Part shown: piece after piece, positions 47,012-58,196 of the stretch
How positions within the stretch are numbered: position 1 is the stretch's first letter
Layout: every line of letters starts with the position of its first letter
Source of the DNA: Ancylostoma caninum
Taxonomy: Eukaryota; Nematoda; Chromadorea; Rhabditida; Ancylostomatidae
Assembly (NCBI GenBank): GCA_037903475.1
Contig: JBAJFG010000502.1
Span: 151,501 to 215,500 of the forward strand
DNA: 64,000 nucleotides
Reading direction: 5' to 3'
Notes under the pieces: model-generated
Database searches by the model: none
Told to the model about the DNA's origin: nothing
The model's input: the letters and a program-made list of their open reading frames with translations, nothing else
Translations under genes and position numbers: made by a program

Positions 47012-48367
47012 TTGTTTCAAATTTCATCATGATATTGCCTGAATAAACATTACAAGTGCACCCCTACCAAATGTTTCAAGCACAGACGGAGCTCGGAACG
47101 ACTCTACGGTTTCAAATGAATTCAGATAGTGTGTCTCTAAAGAAACGGGGAAGGGGGGGGGGTACCCTGAAAGGTTGGGGAAGGTATTTAGGCCAGAGCT
47201 GTGGCTTCCTTTCACAGAGTCAATGACTTGGTGTAACCCCCGTGCCAGTCAACATTACTGTATGCGGCTCCTACGCATGAAAATGCCTCTGCAATTCTGA
47301 ATTGGAGGGAAATGCGTAGCGCATCCTACCAAAGACTGCATCTGCATTTGCATAACACGGTAAAATGCGTTCGTTTTATACATTAAATGCTTACTACTGG
47401 TACCAACCACAATCAGTTGGGCCAAGCAGAATGTTTTACTGGCCATTGTGGAGCATTTTGCGTATATCAGTGGAATCAACGAGTCGAGCTGGTCAAGGAT
47501 GTATTACCATCTCGGAGTGGAATTGAGCTGAGACACTGTCTCTACTATTATGGAATCGAGATCTATGCTATCAATGAGAATACAGTACAATATGTTCAAA
47601 TAAACCATTTGGCAGAAAGAAATTTATGTGCTTGCTTCAATTCCACTTCGTCGTTCATATGTTGGAGTCGGTGTGCAGCGACATATATCCCATATAATTT
47701 TTAAGGAATCCCTTTTTCCCCCGATTCAAATGCTGTCGATACGAGACGAAACATCTGCCGCAGTTTTGAAAGGAAAACCTACTAAATTCAGTAGTACCTT
47801 TTACTTTTCGGTGCACTACGATGTGGAAGGCTGGGAAGAAAACGGAGAAAAGAGAAACGAATGGGGAAGACACGAACAATATCCGCGAAGAGTTTGCTGA
47901 AAATGAACAATCACAACCCAGATCTGCGTTCTTTTCCTTCCAGGGCTGGGACAACCTCAGTAAATCACCTCAGTAAAGCGACCCACAGACCAAACTACGG
48001 GAGGTGGTGGAGGGGGGGGGGGGGTGGAGTGGGGGCAGTCAAGAGGCGCATCGCTTTGCGAGGTTAAGTTGCACATCTGAAGAAAAAAGAACAGAGATTC
48101 TCGTTCTGCATGTTCATTCCTAATAAACTTAGTGCAGGTGGGAAAGGGAAGGAACGGAAAGAAGAATGGAGGAGAAATGGCCTGCATATCATCAACATTG
48201 TAGGTTCGAGCGCCGAAATTGATGGTATAGCCTAAGTTGAATCGCTACTCAGCTTGCGAAACAGTTCTTTCTCAATCCACCGTTTTTTTCATTTTCTCAT
48301 ACCGCTTCTTGGACAACGTCTCCAATCCTTTATTCACATAAAAAAGGAAGAAAAAATACACATGCAG
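47012..48367. other. Intergenic between secreted copy 2 and the lectin gene
   Basis: No exon was supported. Poly-G runs lie near 47153-47162 and 48010-48023. Confidence 0.4.
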
Positions 48368-49374
48368 TTATTTCAGATTCACTAAGCCATGATCCCATAT
48401 GCGAGGGAATAGCGTGGAATTCTTCTCACAAATAGAATTTATCTGGATGTTACATGGTAAGAAGAAGGTGTAAGCAGCAGAGCTGACTGGTACGTTCAGA
48501 TGAGCAGCACATTTTGCTGTGGTTGACCAACCATTCGCGACAGGAGTGAATGGTTTTACTAGCCAGTTGCTGCAATGATAGCCATGTAGCATGACTGGTA
48601 TGAAACTTATAAAACTGAAAAACAAGAAAAAAAACGATTAAATTGAGTATGGAACATACATCATAGTAGCAGGGTCAACTCCTCCATTGTTGCTCCATTT
48701 GGGGAGGTGATTCTCATCTTCCTGAGTTATGCCCACCCAACTCCATGTGCTTGGCTTCGAATGTTCCGTGACGTAGGTCTAAACAAATGAGATTGATATT
48801 ATTTTCATTGCCCTTCTGTTTTTTCTTCTCAGAGTTTGACGGCTCCTTATTTGCAACCTGACAAATCAACATGATCACTTTTTTCCAAAATCCTGGAAAG
48901 GATACGTGGTTTAAATTCACGTTTCTAATTCTAAACTTTCAAAATTCTCGAATTCCCTTTCGTAGCAGTGGGATAATTCGCCATAGTGAACCTCATCTCC
49001 TCAAGAATCACAGCGCCGAAATATAAATCGACTCACATACTCTTCAGGGGTCTCTGCTACCAGAAGAGTCGCTCCCTGTTCCCAACACCTCGCTTGTGCC
49101 CTGTCATACTCCGCCAGGGGATTGTCGATAAAGTAGCACGAGTCACGATACTCAAACCATCCAGTGGGACATTTCTGTAATAGAAATTCGCCAAATACAG
49201 CATCATCCAAATCCAGTTCTGAATCAAACTTACTAGTTCTGTGGTGTTAATAGTAACAGAGAGTGCAGTAGTGAGAACACAGAAGAAAAGACTAGATCTA
49301 AAAAGATCCTTATTGAGGAGAATGATGGTCGGGTTACATGCAGCATAAGTAGCAACGACTTACTTGAAGAACAT
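48368..49374 (-). CDS. Secreted single-domain C-type lectin, complete
   Basis: Five exons at 49374-49364, 49297-49234, 49174-49037, 48778-48660 and 48569-48368 join in phase to 177 codons plus stop. Residues 1-20 (MFFKSSLFFCVLTTALSVT) are a signal peptide. The CTLD starts CPTGWFEYRDSCYFID and runs through ARCWEQGATLLVAETPEEY, TWSWVGITQEDE, WSNNGGVDPATM and CNIQINSICEKN, with six cysteines in the family positions. The EPN or QPD sugar-binding triplet expected near the WSNNGG segment is absent, so calcium-dependent sugar binding is doubtful. Such single-domain lectins are expanded and secreted in parasitic strongylids. All acceptors are standard CAG or TAG. Confidence 0.93.
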
Positions 49375-50270
49375 TGTGGCAGAAGCGATCTGGTGATTGA
49401 TGTGTCCTATTTATAGCGGAGAGATCATGGCTGTCTGTACATCGACCCCGTCCAGAACGATCAGTTCGAGAACGTAAGGAATGGGTGCCTCAGCGGTCAT
49501 GTTAAGAAAATCAGAAAAAAAATTGTTTAAAACAAAGGATGCACTGCTTACTCGATAGGTCTGCAAGTTGTTTTAGCTGAAAGTTTGGAAGAAAACATTT
49601 GGAAATAGATGACAGTGTGAACTAAACGGGTTTCATAGCTAATGATCCACAATCATTATTGGTTGATCAGATTATGGATCACTCTCCTATGACCTGAAGG
49701 AGAGGCAGTCCAACCGTCTAGCCAAGATCATCAATTTCATTAAAAAAAAGCATCTAAACACTACATCTTCTCGATTTCAGGCACCAACTAATCAAAAAGG
49801 TTATCAAAACTGCTGTTGTTGGAAGCTGAGAGGTATTTGGAAAAATGCAAGATATGCCTACAACGCAGATCTAGCATGTATTCAGTATTTGTTGTCCACC
49901 AGGATGAATGCTCTTGGGCAGATATGTTGTTGTGTTTCGAATAAGTTCTATCGGATATAATTCTATGCAATGTTAAATGCCCCACAAAGTAAATATGTGT
50001 ACCAAGCGTCTCAGTGCAGTTTGTTCTTATATACTTGAAAAGGATTCATTGTTAAATCTGTCATCGTTTGTGTCAACGAGCAAGCACTAGGAAAGATGGA
50101 AAGCAGAGAGTGTAGAAACCACAGCTAAGACCTCACGAAAACCGAATAATTCAGTTGATGTAATTGACAATCTAAGAACCGATTCAGGAACTCGAACCTT
50201 CGAAAAGGAAGAGGTCTCTGCACCTCTTCTTATTTACGGGCTGTGTGAGTTAAATATATCTATTCTCAGA
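49375..50270. other. Upstream of the lectin gene, no gene seen
   Basis: TTTATAG at 49410-49416, read on the minus strand as CTATAAA about 35 bases before the lectin ATG, may be its TATA box. The rest shows no exon. A degenerate tRNA-like B box (AACTCGAACCTTCG) lies near 50192. Confidence 0.4.
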
Positions 50271-50529
50271 CAATCGTGCCGTCGAACAGCAGGTCGAACC
50301 CCCATCGCCCCGCCCACTTTTTGAACTGGCGGAACGTGTCTCGACGTTCTGCTATAGCAGAACGTGCTGCTCATACCCCCCGACGTGCTGCTGTTTGCCG
50401 GAATTCTCCAGACGTGCTGCTGTCCGCCGGGACCGTGATAACACGTGTATATGTAATTAATCAACAACTTCATTTACCTTCACCATCAGTTTCATCTTCA
50501 CTTCCTTGGAGCGGCGGTGAGTGTTCACG

Positions 50530-50790
50530 AGTTCTCATTAGGGCAATTTATATTGGATGCGTGCGACTGACGCGCGTGCGTCTCTATGATGAAGAATAGG
50601 CCCCAGTCGCATAGCAGTCGCATCGCAGTCGCAGCTCAGACGCACGCGTTCACGGTCTGGCGGCGGCCGTGCGTTCTTTTCATTGAGGATGTATATGTCG
50701 TGTTTCTTCATGGAAAATCCCTTGCAAATGGATGCGTGCGACTGATGCGCGACTGACGCACGCAGCTAGTATAAATTACCCTATAATAGG
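50530..50790. repeat. Clustered GCGTGCGACTGACGC motifs
   Basis: GATGCGTGCGACTGACGCGC at 50557 recurs in direct form near 50731 and in inverse near 50635-50650, and AATTTATA/TATAAATT copies sit at the outer ends. The layout suggests a small inverted-repeat element. Confidence 0.55.
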
Positions 50791-50797
50791 GTAATTA

Positions 50798-51240
50798 CTC
50801 AGACAATTTCGGGGGCAAATCCCGTTCGGAACGAGCGAGGGGCGAGAGTCGAAGCGAGCGCTTGGGTGTTTTGCCCCGAGAAGTGGCCGCGTTCAGGCCG
50901 CTGTAGGGTCGCTGAAAACTGGACTTGCATTCCTATCCGCCCGAGTACTGTCCGCGTTCAGGCCGCTATGAAGTCGCAGATCGTCCGGCGCTACTGCCCC
51001 AAATCCAGTGCATACGGCAACATTGTCCCCAATTCCCATCAACTGGACGACGACTGCGCGACAATCCAGGCAGTTAGGTCACTGCTTGCGTACATTCTTG
51101 GACGGGAGAGCCCCGGACTCGACTCCATTTTGGATCCAAAGTGATCCACCTGCGTATAAAAGCAACACAAGTATGCAAATTCTCATCGGAAGTACAAAAA
51201 AATGGCTTTTTGCAAGGTCCATCCATGTATTCGTAGTGCT
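50798..51240 (+). repeat. Copy of the CTCAGACAATTT repeat family (one end)
   Basis: It starts TTACTCAGACAATTTCGGGG and continues CAAATCCCGTTCGGAACGAG, then GGCCGCGTTCAGGCCGC, CTATCCGCCCGAGTACTG, GTGATCCACC and TATAAAA. The same order is seen at 53140-53600 and, inverted, at 57480-57877. Confidence 0.8.
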
Positions 51241-51516
51241 TGCTTTGTTCTATAGTAAATACTGAGAGGATGTTCTATAGTAATTACTGAGTAGGTCCAT
51301 CTTTGCTACCAAAAAATGGACTTTAGTACCATACAGACATGTTCCAATCAGGATCGGTGCGTTAGCACTTAACATCGATCACATAACACCAAACGTCAGA
51401 GGTGAGGCAGTGGGTAGTGTGCAATCCGCGTGATTCCAAGGAATCGCGCGATTTTTCGTGAAGCAGCAGATCAATTCCAGCTTGAATGTTGTGGTTCTGT
51501 ATGTCAGGGGTAGCAT

Positions 51517-51690
51517 TGAGGGCACGTGGGGGACGTCTGTGGGGGCATGTGGGGGGACGTCTGTTGGGGCACGTGGGGGGGACGTCTGTGGGGGCACGTG
51601 GGGGGACGTCCGTGGGGGCACGTGCGGGGACGTCGGCCGGAGGCACGTGAGGGGACGTCTGTGGGGGCACGTGGGGGGCGTCGGCCACAT
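51517..51690. repeat. 24 bp minisatellite rich in CACGTG and GACGTC
   Basis: Seven or so units of GGGGGCACGTGGGGGGACGT plus CTGT follow one another. The open frames across it, proline-rich on the minus strand, follow from the repeat and are not evidence of a gene. Confidence 0.85.
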
Positions 51691-52049
51691 GTGGGGGGTT
51701 GGTGCCCCGCGATTGGGGGTCGACCCCCAGGTTTAACTGGGGGTGGACCCCTTTTCTACCTGCAGTCGATCCCCACGGATGTCCGAGTTGCATGCTGATC
51801 CAGAAGACAAGGCAGAACCCTTCAATCGACGATAAAGGCAATTTATACGAGTGTATGATTCGCATCCGTTTTTTCATTTAGAGAGGTTCGCCCCAGAAGA
51901 CCTGTCAACGTGGCGTGTATAGGGCACTCAGAAAGTGAGTATTGGTCCATTGACGAATTGAAGGTAAGCAATGTAGTTGTGCACTACTCTGATGTTCACT
52001 GGCGATGCATTTGGCGAGGTTTGTTTGGCAACCTCGCAGACGAGCTTGC

Positions 52050-52520
52050 CAACTACCTAGGCAAACCAAGCCCATCAAATGTACGTCAAACAAAACTCGT
52101 CAAATGTATCGCCACGCAAAACCTGCCATTTGTATCGTCAAATAAGAGAGTTATCAACGGAGCAAAACTTCGATATCATCAGGAATTGTACCATGATACC
52201 AATCTTCAGAGTCTGCTGCCTTACCAGCTGAGCCATCCGGATCGACACCTTGAATGGTTAAGCCTCCAACTAAGAATGAAATGAACGCCTTATCAGAACA
52301 CCCATAAAATGTATCGAAACGCGAACCTTGCCATATGTATCGCATAGCAAACTTCGTCAAATGTATCGCCAACAGATTCTCTTGCCTTTTGTATTACCAA
52401 ACAGGCTATTCACTCATTCTCCCGTAAAATGTCTTGCCAAGCAAAATTTTATCCCGTAAAATGTATTGCCATACATATTCTCATGCCAAATGTATCGCCA
52501 CCAAGCATCAGAGTACTTGA
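52050..52520. repeat. Degenerate repeat of AAATGTATCGCCA
   Basis: About ten diverged copies of CAAATGTATCGCCA or its variants occur, mostly 25-60 bp apart. A tRNA-like A-box segment in inverse orientation (ACCAGCTGAGCCATCCGG) lies at 52224-52241. Confidence 0.5.
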
Positions 52521-52521
52521 T

Positions 52522-53139
52522 ATCGATTTAAAATGCATGCGTATCAGTTCATGATTGTTCCACCAATAGTCACATTTTGGTTGAATGAACTGTAACACAT
52601 AAGATGAGAATCATGGTGAGTAGAAGCCGAAACTCGTCCGTCTCTTCTACGTAAGGCTGTGTCAGTAATGCGGATCGTCGTATCCATCATATAACTGCAC
52701 GCCTGACGCTTACTATTAGTTGCTTCCAAGAGTACTCAAGTGTTTGTCGCTGCGATGGAAGGCGATGGGGAAGGATCATATGTGATGCGATGAATGCGCA
52801 TGTTTTTCGTCACTGTTGCCATTTTTCTTTTGTTTTGAACTTATTTATAGTAGGTTTTGTAATAAGTTTGACATTTGGACTATTTGATGAATTATAGGCT
52901 CAGTCGCAACATTGACGCAGCTGAGATGCAGGTGAGACGGACGCATTTGCGAAGCTGCGCAGTATTCGCGTATACATATCTAGGTATACATGCTGCATTG
53001 AGTAGCCCTTAAAAAGCTGTGATAAGGCAGAAATTGATTCTTGGAACGAAAGGTGCATCACTTGTAACTAATCGTTGTTTGTACTCGGTCATGATCTCAC
53101 CAAAACTCGGTGGGCAAGTTTTTGACTGCCTCTGTGACG
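52522..53139. other. No gene seen
   Basis: AT-rich sequence with no supported exon or repeat. Confidence 0.35.
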
Positions 53140-53860
53140 CATTTCTCAGAGGATTTGGGGGGGGGGGGCAAACCCCATTCCGAAGAGTGGGAGCCGAGGA
53201 TCGGGGCGAGCGTTTGGGTGTTTTCGCCCGAGAAATAGTCGCGTTTAGGCTGCTGTAGGGCCGCTGCAAGCGGGGCATGTATTCCTATCCGCCCGAGTAC
53301 TGCCCCCGTTCAGGCCGCCATGAGTCCGCAAACCGTCAGGCGCTACTGCTCCTAATCCAGTGCACAAGGAAGCATTCCCCACATTTAACTGTCATTTGGA
53401 CTCCTGCACCGTGACAACCTCGTGCAGCTTGGTAACAGCTTGCACACAGTCTCGCATGGAAGAGCACCTGCTTCGAAGCCATTGTGGATCTAAAGTGATC
53501 CACCGGAGTATAAAATCAAAACAAATGTGCAGATTCTCATCAGAAATACGAAAGATGGCTGTTTGCAAGGTCCACCGATGTTTTCGTAGTGCTAGCTTTC
53601 TTCTATTATCGAACCAACCTGACCATTGTTTATGAATGATTGAGAGTCCGCTGCTTTATCCACGAGGCTATCCGTGCTGCTGAGCTCTTCCTTCGTTGTG
53701 TTGCCTTCATCCTTTATCACGTCACTACGATCACTAACCAACCATTCCGACCGGGCCAGTTCCTTATTGAGCCGAAATATGTAGTCATTCAGGCCGCTTT
53801 TTGGAGACCAGTCTGTCCGGCCGGCTAACGCCGGACTTCCAGACTTCTTCTAATGCTCTC
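53140..53860 (+). repeat. Diverged copy of the CTCAGACAATTT family with tRNA-like segment
   Basis: Following a run of 11 G, it repeats CAAACCCCATTCCGAAGAGT, CTATCCGCCCGAGTACTG, GGCCGCCATGA and GTGATCCACCGGAGTATAAA. At 53640-53690 an inverse tRNA-like segment (GAGAGTCCGCTGCTTTATCC) matches the direct one at 57360 in the complete element. Confidence 0.75.
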
Positions 53861-54079
53861 TTAGCTCGCAATTTTTTGTGTTCTCCTTGAAGAACTAATA
53901 ACTATGCCATACTTACCAATATTGCCCTCCGTCTTGTCTTCTTAGCTTTCCCTAGTTTGGCGCTTCACTTCCTCACAGAAAATTTTCTTTTGCTCAATAG
54001 GAATGGCTAAATGAACCTATCATAACCGATTCAACATGGTATGACCGCACGAAATGGCTCATTCCTTGTGTCTGCTTTC

Positions 54080-55230
54080 TCAGGCAATAACACAGGGCGA
54101 CCCGACGGCGATTACCCGGTGACCCTACGCGTTATCCTCGGGTCGCTCTGAAATGGCCGTCGGGTCGCACTGTAATTGCTGTCGGCTCACCCGCACTTCA
54201 CTTGGCAGTTAAAATCAAGGTCAACGCTACCTGCGCTTACCTGCTGGTGGCAGCTTGGAGACAAGCAGATTTCAACATAGAATGTCCAGAAAGGAAAATG
54301 CAAACTTTTCGACCCCCAACCAGTGCTTTATCGCAGCCCTTTCAACCTTTAGGATTCGAACCTGTCCTTCACACTGAATTCTGTCTTGGGAATCCGCTTT
54401 CTTATCCACTCGGCTATTCGTGTCGACACACCATGCCGTTTTGACTTCAATCTTGTTCTTCTCATCACTCCTCTGGGACACGTCAAGGATGTGGAGGTCC
54501 ACCTTGCAAGAAAAGCGGGTCCGTTTTAGGAATTAGGGTGCTACGGGTCCACCGCTATCTATTGTGAACGCGGGGCCCTGCACAATAAGAAATTCTAGAG
54601 CAATTGATCCATCTCGTAGGCATTCTGAATTTTTTGCTCATTGCTTCTTCTTAGCCAAATGTATGTTTATGAGATATCAGTCGCCCGGATTTGCTCACCT
54701 TCCCACACCTTAATATCAATCAAAAATGGGAACGGCGACGGCAGTGAAACGTACGGATGCGCAGACAATCAGAAGACCAAGAAGAGCAATTTGCTGTACA
54801 GAGAGCGGTTCCGCACCACTGAACACTTCTACTGGATCAATTCCATTCTTTCTCGATTTTTTGAAGGATTTCACAAGTCCATGTCATAGCATAATCCGTG
54901 TTCAAATTCAATGAGGAACCAGTGATTTTGTTAGTCGGGGACTCATTCAAAAAATCTGACTGGTCTCCCAGTAACCACTCTTTCGAAAAATGCAGAAGAA
55001 TAGCATCTAGCTAGCATGAAAATCTCTTCTCCAATGCTATTTGGAGATGCTTTCTTCACATGCCTTGAATTCCGCAAGCTTTGCCTTCGGGTCGCCCGAT
55101 AATTTTTAGTATTCCCTCGGCCCACCCGGTAGGTTCCTATCATGCCCTCGGCTCGCCCGGTATTTCATCCAATGTCCTCGGGTCGCCCGATGCTTCACTT
55201 AATTCCCTCGGGTCGCCCGGTAACAGGCCA
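54080..55230. repeat. TCGGGTCGCCCGGTA repeats in two clusters
   Basis: The motif occurs at 54088-54190 and, as an approximately 30 bp tandem unit (CCTCGGGTCGCCCGGTATTT), at 55085-55225. Between them is mostly non-repetitive sequence. Confidence 0.65.
54345..54430 (-). repeat. tRNA-like SINE fragment
   Basis: On the minus strand, CGAATAGCCGAGTGGATAAG forms an A-box-like start and GGTTCGAATCC a B box about 60 bases later. GGTTCGAATCC is a perfect B box. The stems do not form a usable tRNA. Confidence 0.55.
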
Positions 55231-55589
55231 CGCCCACAAATTTGGTAGCTCGGTTGGTCCGCTCCGGCCAATTTGGCCGTCGGGTCGCACGGTGTTGTTG
55301 CCTGAGTTGGTTCATTCAGGTGATAAGAGTACTGCGAACATATAAAAGATGAGGGTGCGGTGTGCCTAGACAGAATGGGATGAGTATAAGGTGAGCACAA
55401 CGCGGAATGGGACATGATGGCGACAGAAGCATGGATGTCACATTGCTCGCTGCTGAACTCTAGAATTTCGTTACTATGTGTTGTCAGGCTCTAGCAACAC
55501 AATCGAGGTCTATCTCATAGCAGTTTCGATGCACTGTTATCACGACGGACCCATCTTTAGGAGTACCCCCACTTTTGGACGCTGATGCA

Positions 55590-56850
55590 CCCTTATCACA
55601 CGGTGGGACTCATCTCCAAGCGTTTCCTCACTTCTGGGCGCCGGTGCACCCTTATCACTGTAATGGACCCGTCCCCTCAGTTCTGGGCGCTGGCGCACCC
55701 TTATCACAGCGGTGGACCCGTCTTCCCCACTTCTGGGCGTCTTCGCACCCTTATCACAGCGATGGGCCCTTCTTCTCCACTTCTGGGCGCCGGTACACCC
55801 TTATCACTGTAGTGGACCCGTCCCCCCAATTCTGGGCGCTGGCGCACCCTTATCACACGGTGGAATTCACCTCCAAGCGTTTCCTCACTTCTGGGCGCCG
55901 GTACACCCTTGTTATAGCAGTGGACCCGCCTCCCCCAGTTCTGGGCGCCGGCGCACCCTTATCACAGCGGTGGACCCGTCTCCCTCACTTCTGGGCGCCG
56001 GTACACCCTTGTTATAGCAGTGAACCCGCCTCCCTCAGTTCTGGGCGCTGGCGCACCCTTATCACAGCGGTGGGCCCGTCTTCCCCACTTCTGGGCGCCT
56101 TCGCACCCTTATCACAGCGATGGACCCTTCTCTTCCACTTCTGGGCGCCGGCGCACCCTTATCACTGTAGTGGACCCGTCCCCCCAATTCTGGGCGCTGG
56201 CGCACCCTTATCACACGGTGGAACTCACCTCCAAGCGTTTCCTCACTTCTGGGCGCCGGTACACCCTTGTTATAGCAGTGGACCCGCCTCCCTCAGTTCT
56301 GGGCGCCTTCGCACCCTTATCACAGCGGTGGATCCGTCTTCCCCTCTTCTGGGCGCCTTCGCACCCTTTTCACAGCGATGGACCCTTCTCCTCCACTTCT
56401 GTGCGCCGGCGCCCCCTTATCACTGTAATGGACCCGTCTCCCCCACTTCTGGGCGCCGGTGCACCCTTATCACGGTGATGGACTCATCTCCCCCCAGTTC
56501 TGGGCGCCTTCGCACCCTTTTCACAGCGATGGACCCTTTTCCTCCTCTTCTGTGCGCCGGCGCTCCCTTATCACTGTAGTGGACCCGTCCCTCCAATTCT
56601 GAGCGCTGGCGCACCCTTATCACACAGTGGGACTCATCTCCAAGCGTTTCCTCACTTCAGGGCGCCGGTTCACTCTTGTTACAGCAGTGGGCCCGCCTCC
56701 CCCACTTCTGGGCGCCTTCGCACCCTTTTCACAGCGATGGACCCGCCTCCCCCACTTCTGGGCGCCGGCGCACCCTCATCGCACCGTTGGACCCGATTGC
56801 AGGCGTTTTCCCACTTCTGTGCGCCGGCTCACCCTTATCGCAACAGTGGA
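55590..56850. repeat. 50 bp minisatellite, about 25 units
   Basis: Units of 49-50 bp repeat TTCTGGGCGCCGGTGCACCC, TTATCACAGCGGTGGACCCG and TCTCCCCCAC. Because 50 is not a multiple of three, a run of units shows every frame in turn and all three are nearly free of stops. A 334-codon frame (55575-56579) results. Related units lie at 61640-61860. Confidence 0.92.
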
Positions 56851-56962
56851 CCTGTAATGAGTCTGCAAACAACATCGAGGTATGATTGGAATAGGATGAC
56901 CGCCCTACTATCCCTTCAAAACAGGATGAACGAATTTCGTGACACACAGACACACACACTTA

Positions 56963-57877
56963 CTCAGACAATTTTGGGGGCAAATCCCGTTCCAACCGCC
57001 GGCAAATCCCCGACGAAACGTTTGAACGAGGACCAATAGCGGACAAACAGCGGGCGGAAAACATGCATGTTGCGGGCCAAACGCGCTGTCGTGCGAATCG
57101 CGGGCTGAACGCAGATGCATTCGGGATAAAGCACCACCGTCGGGGTTCGACCCGCTATGTGAAGAGTGTCGGGCATCTGCCCGCTTTCTGCGGCCACTGA
57201 GCGCCGGCAAATATCTCCAAAAAGCGGTCTGAACGACTACATATTTCGGCTCAATAAGGGAATGGCCCGGTCGGAATGATTGGTTGGTGGTAGTACGCAC
57301 GTGATAAAGGATGAAGACAACACCGGTATGGTAGAGATCAGCAGCATGGATGGCCTAGTGGATAAAGCAGCGGACTCTCAGTCGTTCATAAAGAATGGTC
57401 AGTTTGGTTCGAATCCTCTCAGTAATAGAAGAAGGCTAGCACTACGAAACTATGGACATGCCTTGCAAACAGCCATCTTTTCGTATTTCTGATAAGAATT
57501 TGCATATTTGTGTTGCTTTTTTACTCCGGTGGATCACTTTGTATCCACAATAGCTTCGAACCCGGAGCTCCTCCGTGCGAGACTGTGCCCAAACAGTGAC
57601 CAAGCTGCCAGAGGTTGTCATGGTGCGTCCAGCTGACAGGTAATTGTGGAGAATACCACCTTCTGCGCTGGGTTAGGAGCAGTAGCGCCTGGTAGTCTGC
57701 GGGCTCATGGCGGCCTGAACACGTACAGTATGCGGGCGGATAGGAATGGAAGCCCCGTTTTCAGCGGCCCTGCAGCGGCCTGAACGCGACTACTTCTTGG
57801 GCGAAAACACCAAAACGCTCGTTTCGACCCTCGCCCCCGCTCGTTCGGAACGGGATTTGCCCCCGAAATTGTCTGAG
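56963..57877. mobile_element. Complete 915 bp TIR element of the CTCAGACAATTT family
   Basis: The left end CTCAGACAATTTTGGGGGCA, continuing AATCCCGTTCC, is mirrored at the right end ending AAATTGTCTGAG. TA flanks both ends (56961-56962, 57878-57879), as for Tc1/mariner-type elements. A tRNA-like segment at 57345-57425 (GATGGCCTAGTGGATAAAGC, then GGTTCGAATCC) lies inside. No transposase is seen. A loose end of the family lies at 58083-58097. Confidence 0.8.
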
Positions 57878-58196
57878 TACACATACAGACTAAGCCCGTT
57901 ATTATAAGTCATGATACCAGCCTGATCGCCCGGCTAACGCCGGACTTTCAGACTTCTCCTGGGTTCGCCTCGGTTGCCTCGCATTCGTGTATATGTTCCC
58001 CTCTACTGAGCCCTGGCACACCACTCTCGCAGGTGTGGACCAGTGCGTGATACTTTCTTTATTACTGAGCCCCTGCGCACCGCCCGAAATTGTCTAAGTT
58101 GCTAGAAGAACTGGGTTTTTCAAGTCATCCCGGAATGTGCGAGCTTGCTTTTGAACCCATGAGGGGAATTTATACTAGCCTTGTGCATGTATATTA

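Noticed and set aside
51362..51877. Proline-rich 171-codon minus-strand frame
   Set aside because: It is produced by the 24 bp minisatellite.
55575..56579. 334-codon frame as a repeat protein
   Set aside because: All frames are open because of the 50 bp repeat unit; start and end have no gene signals.
21590..57425. Functional tRNA genes at the tRNA-like segments
   Set aside because: A and B boxes are present, but acceptor and anticodon stems do not pair and several copies sit inside repeats.
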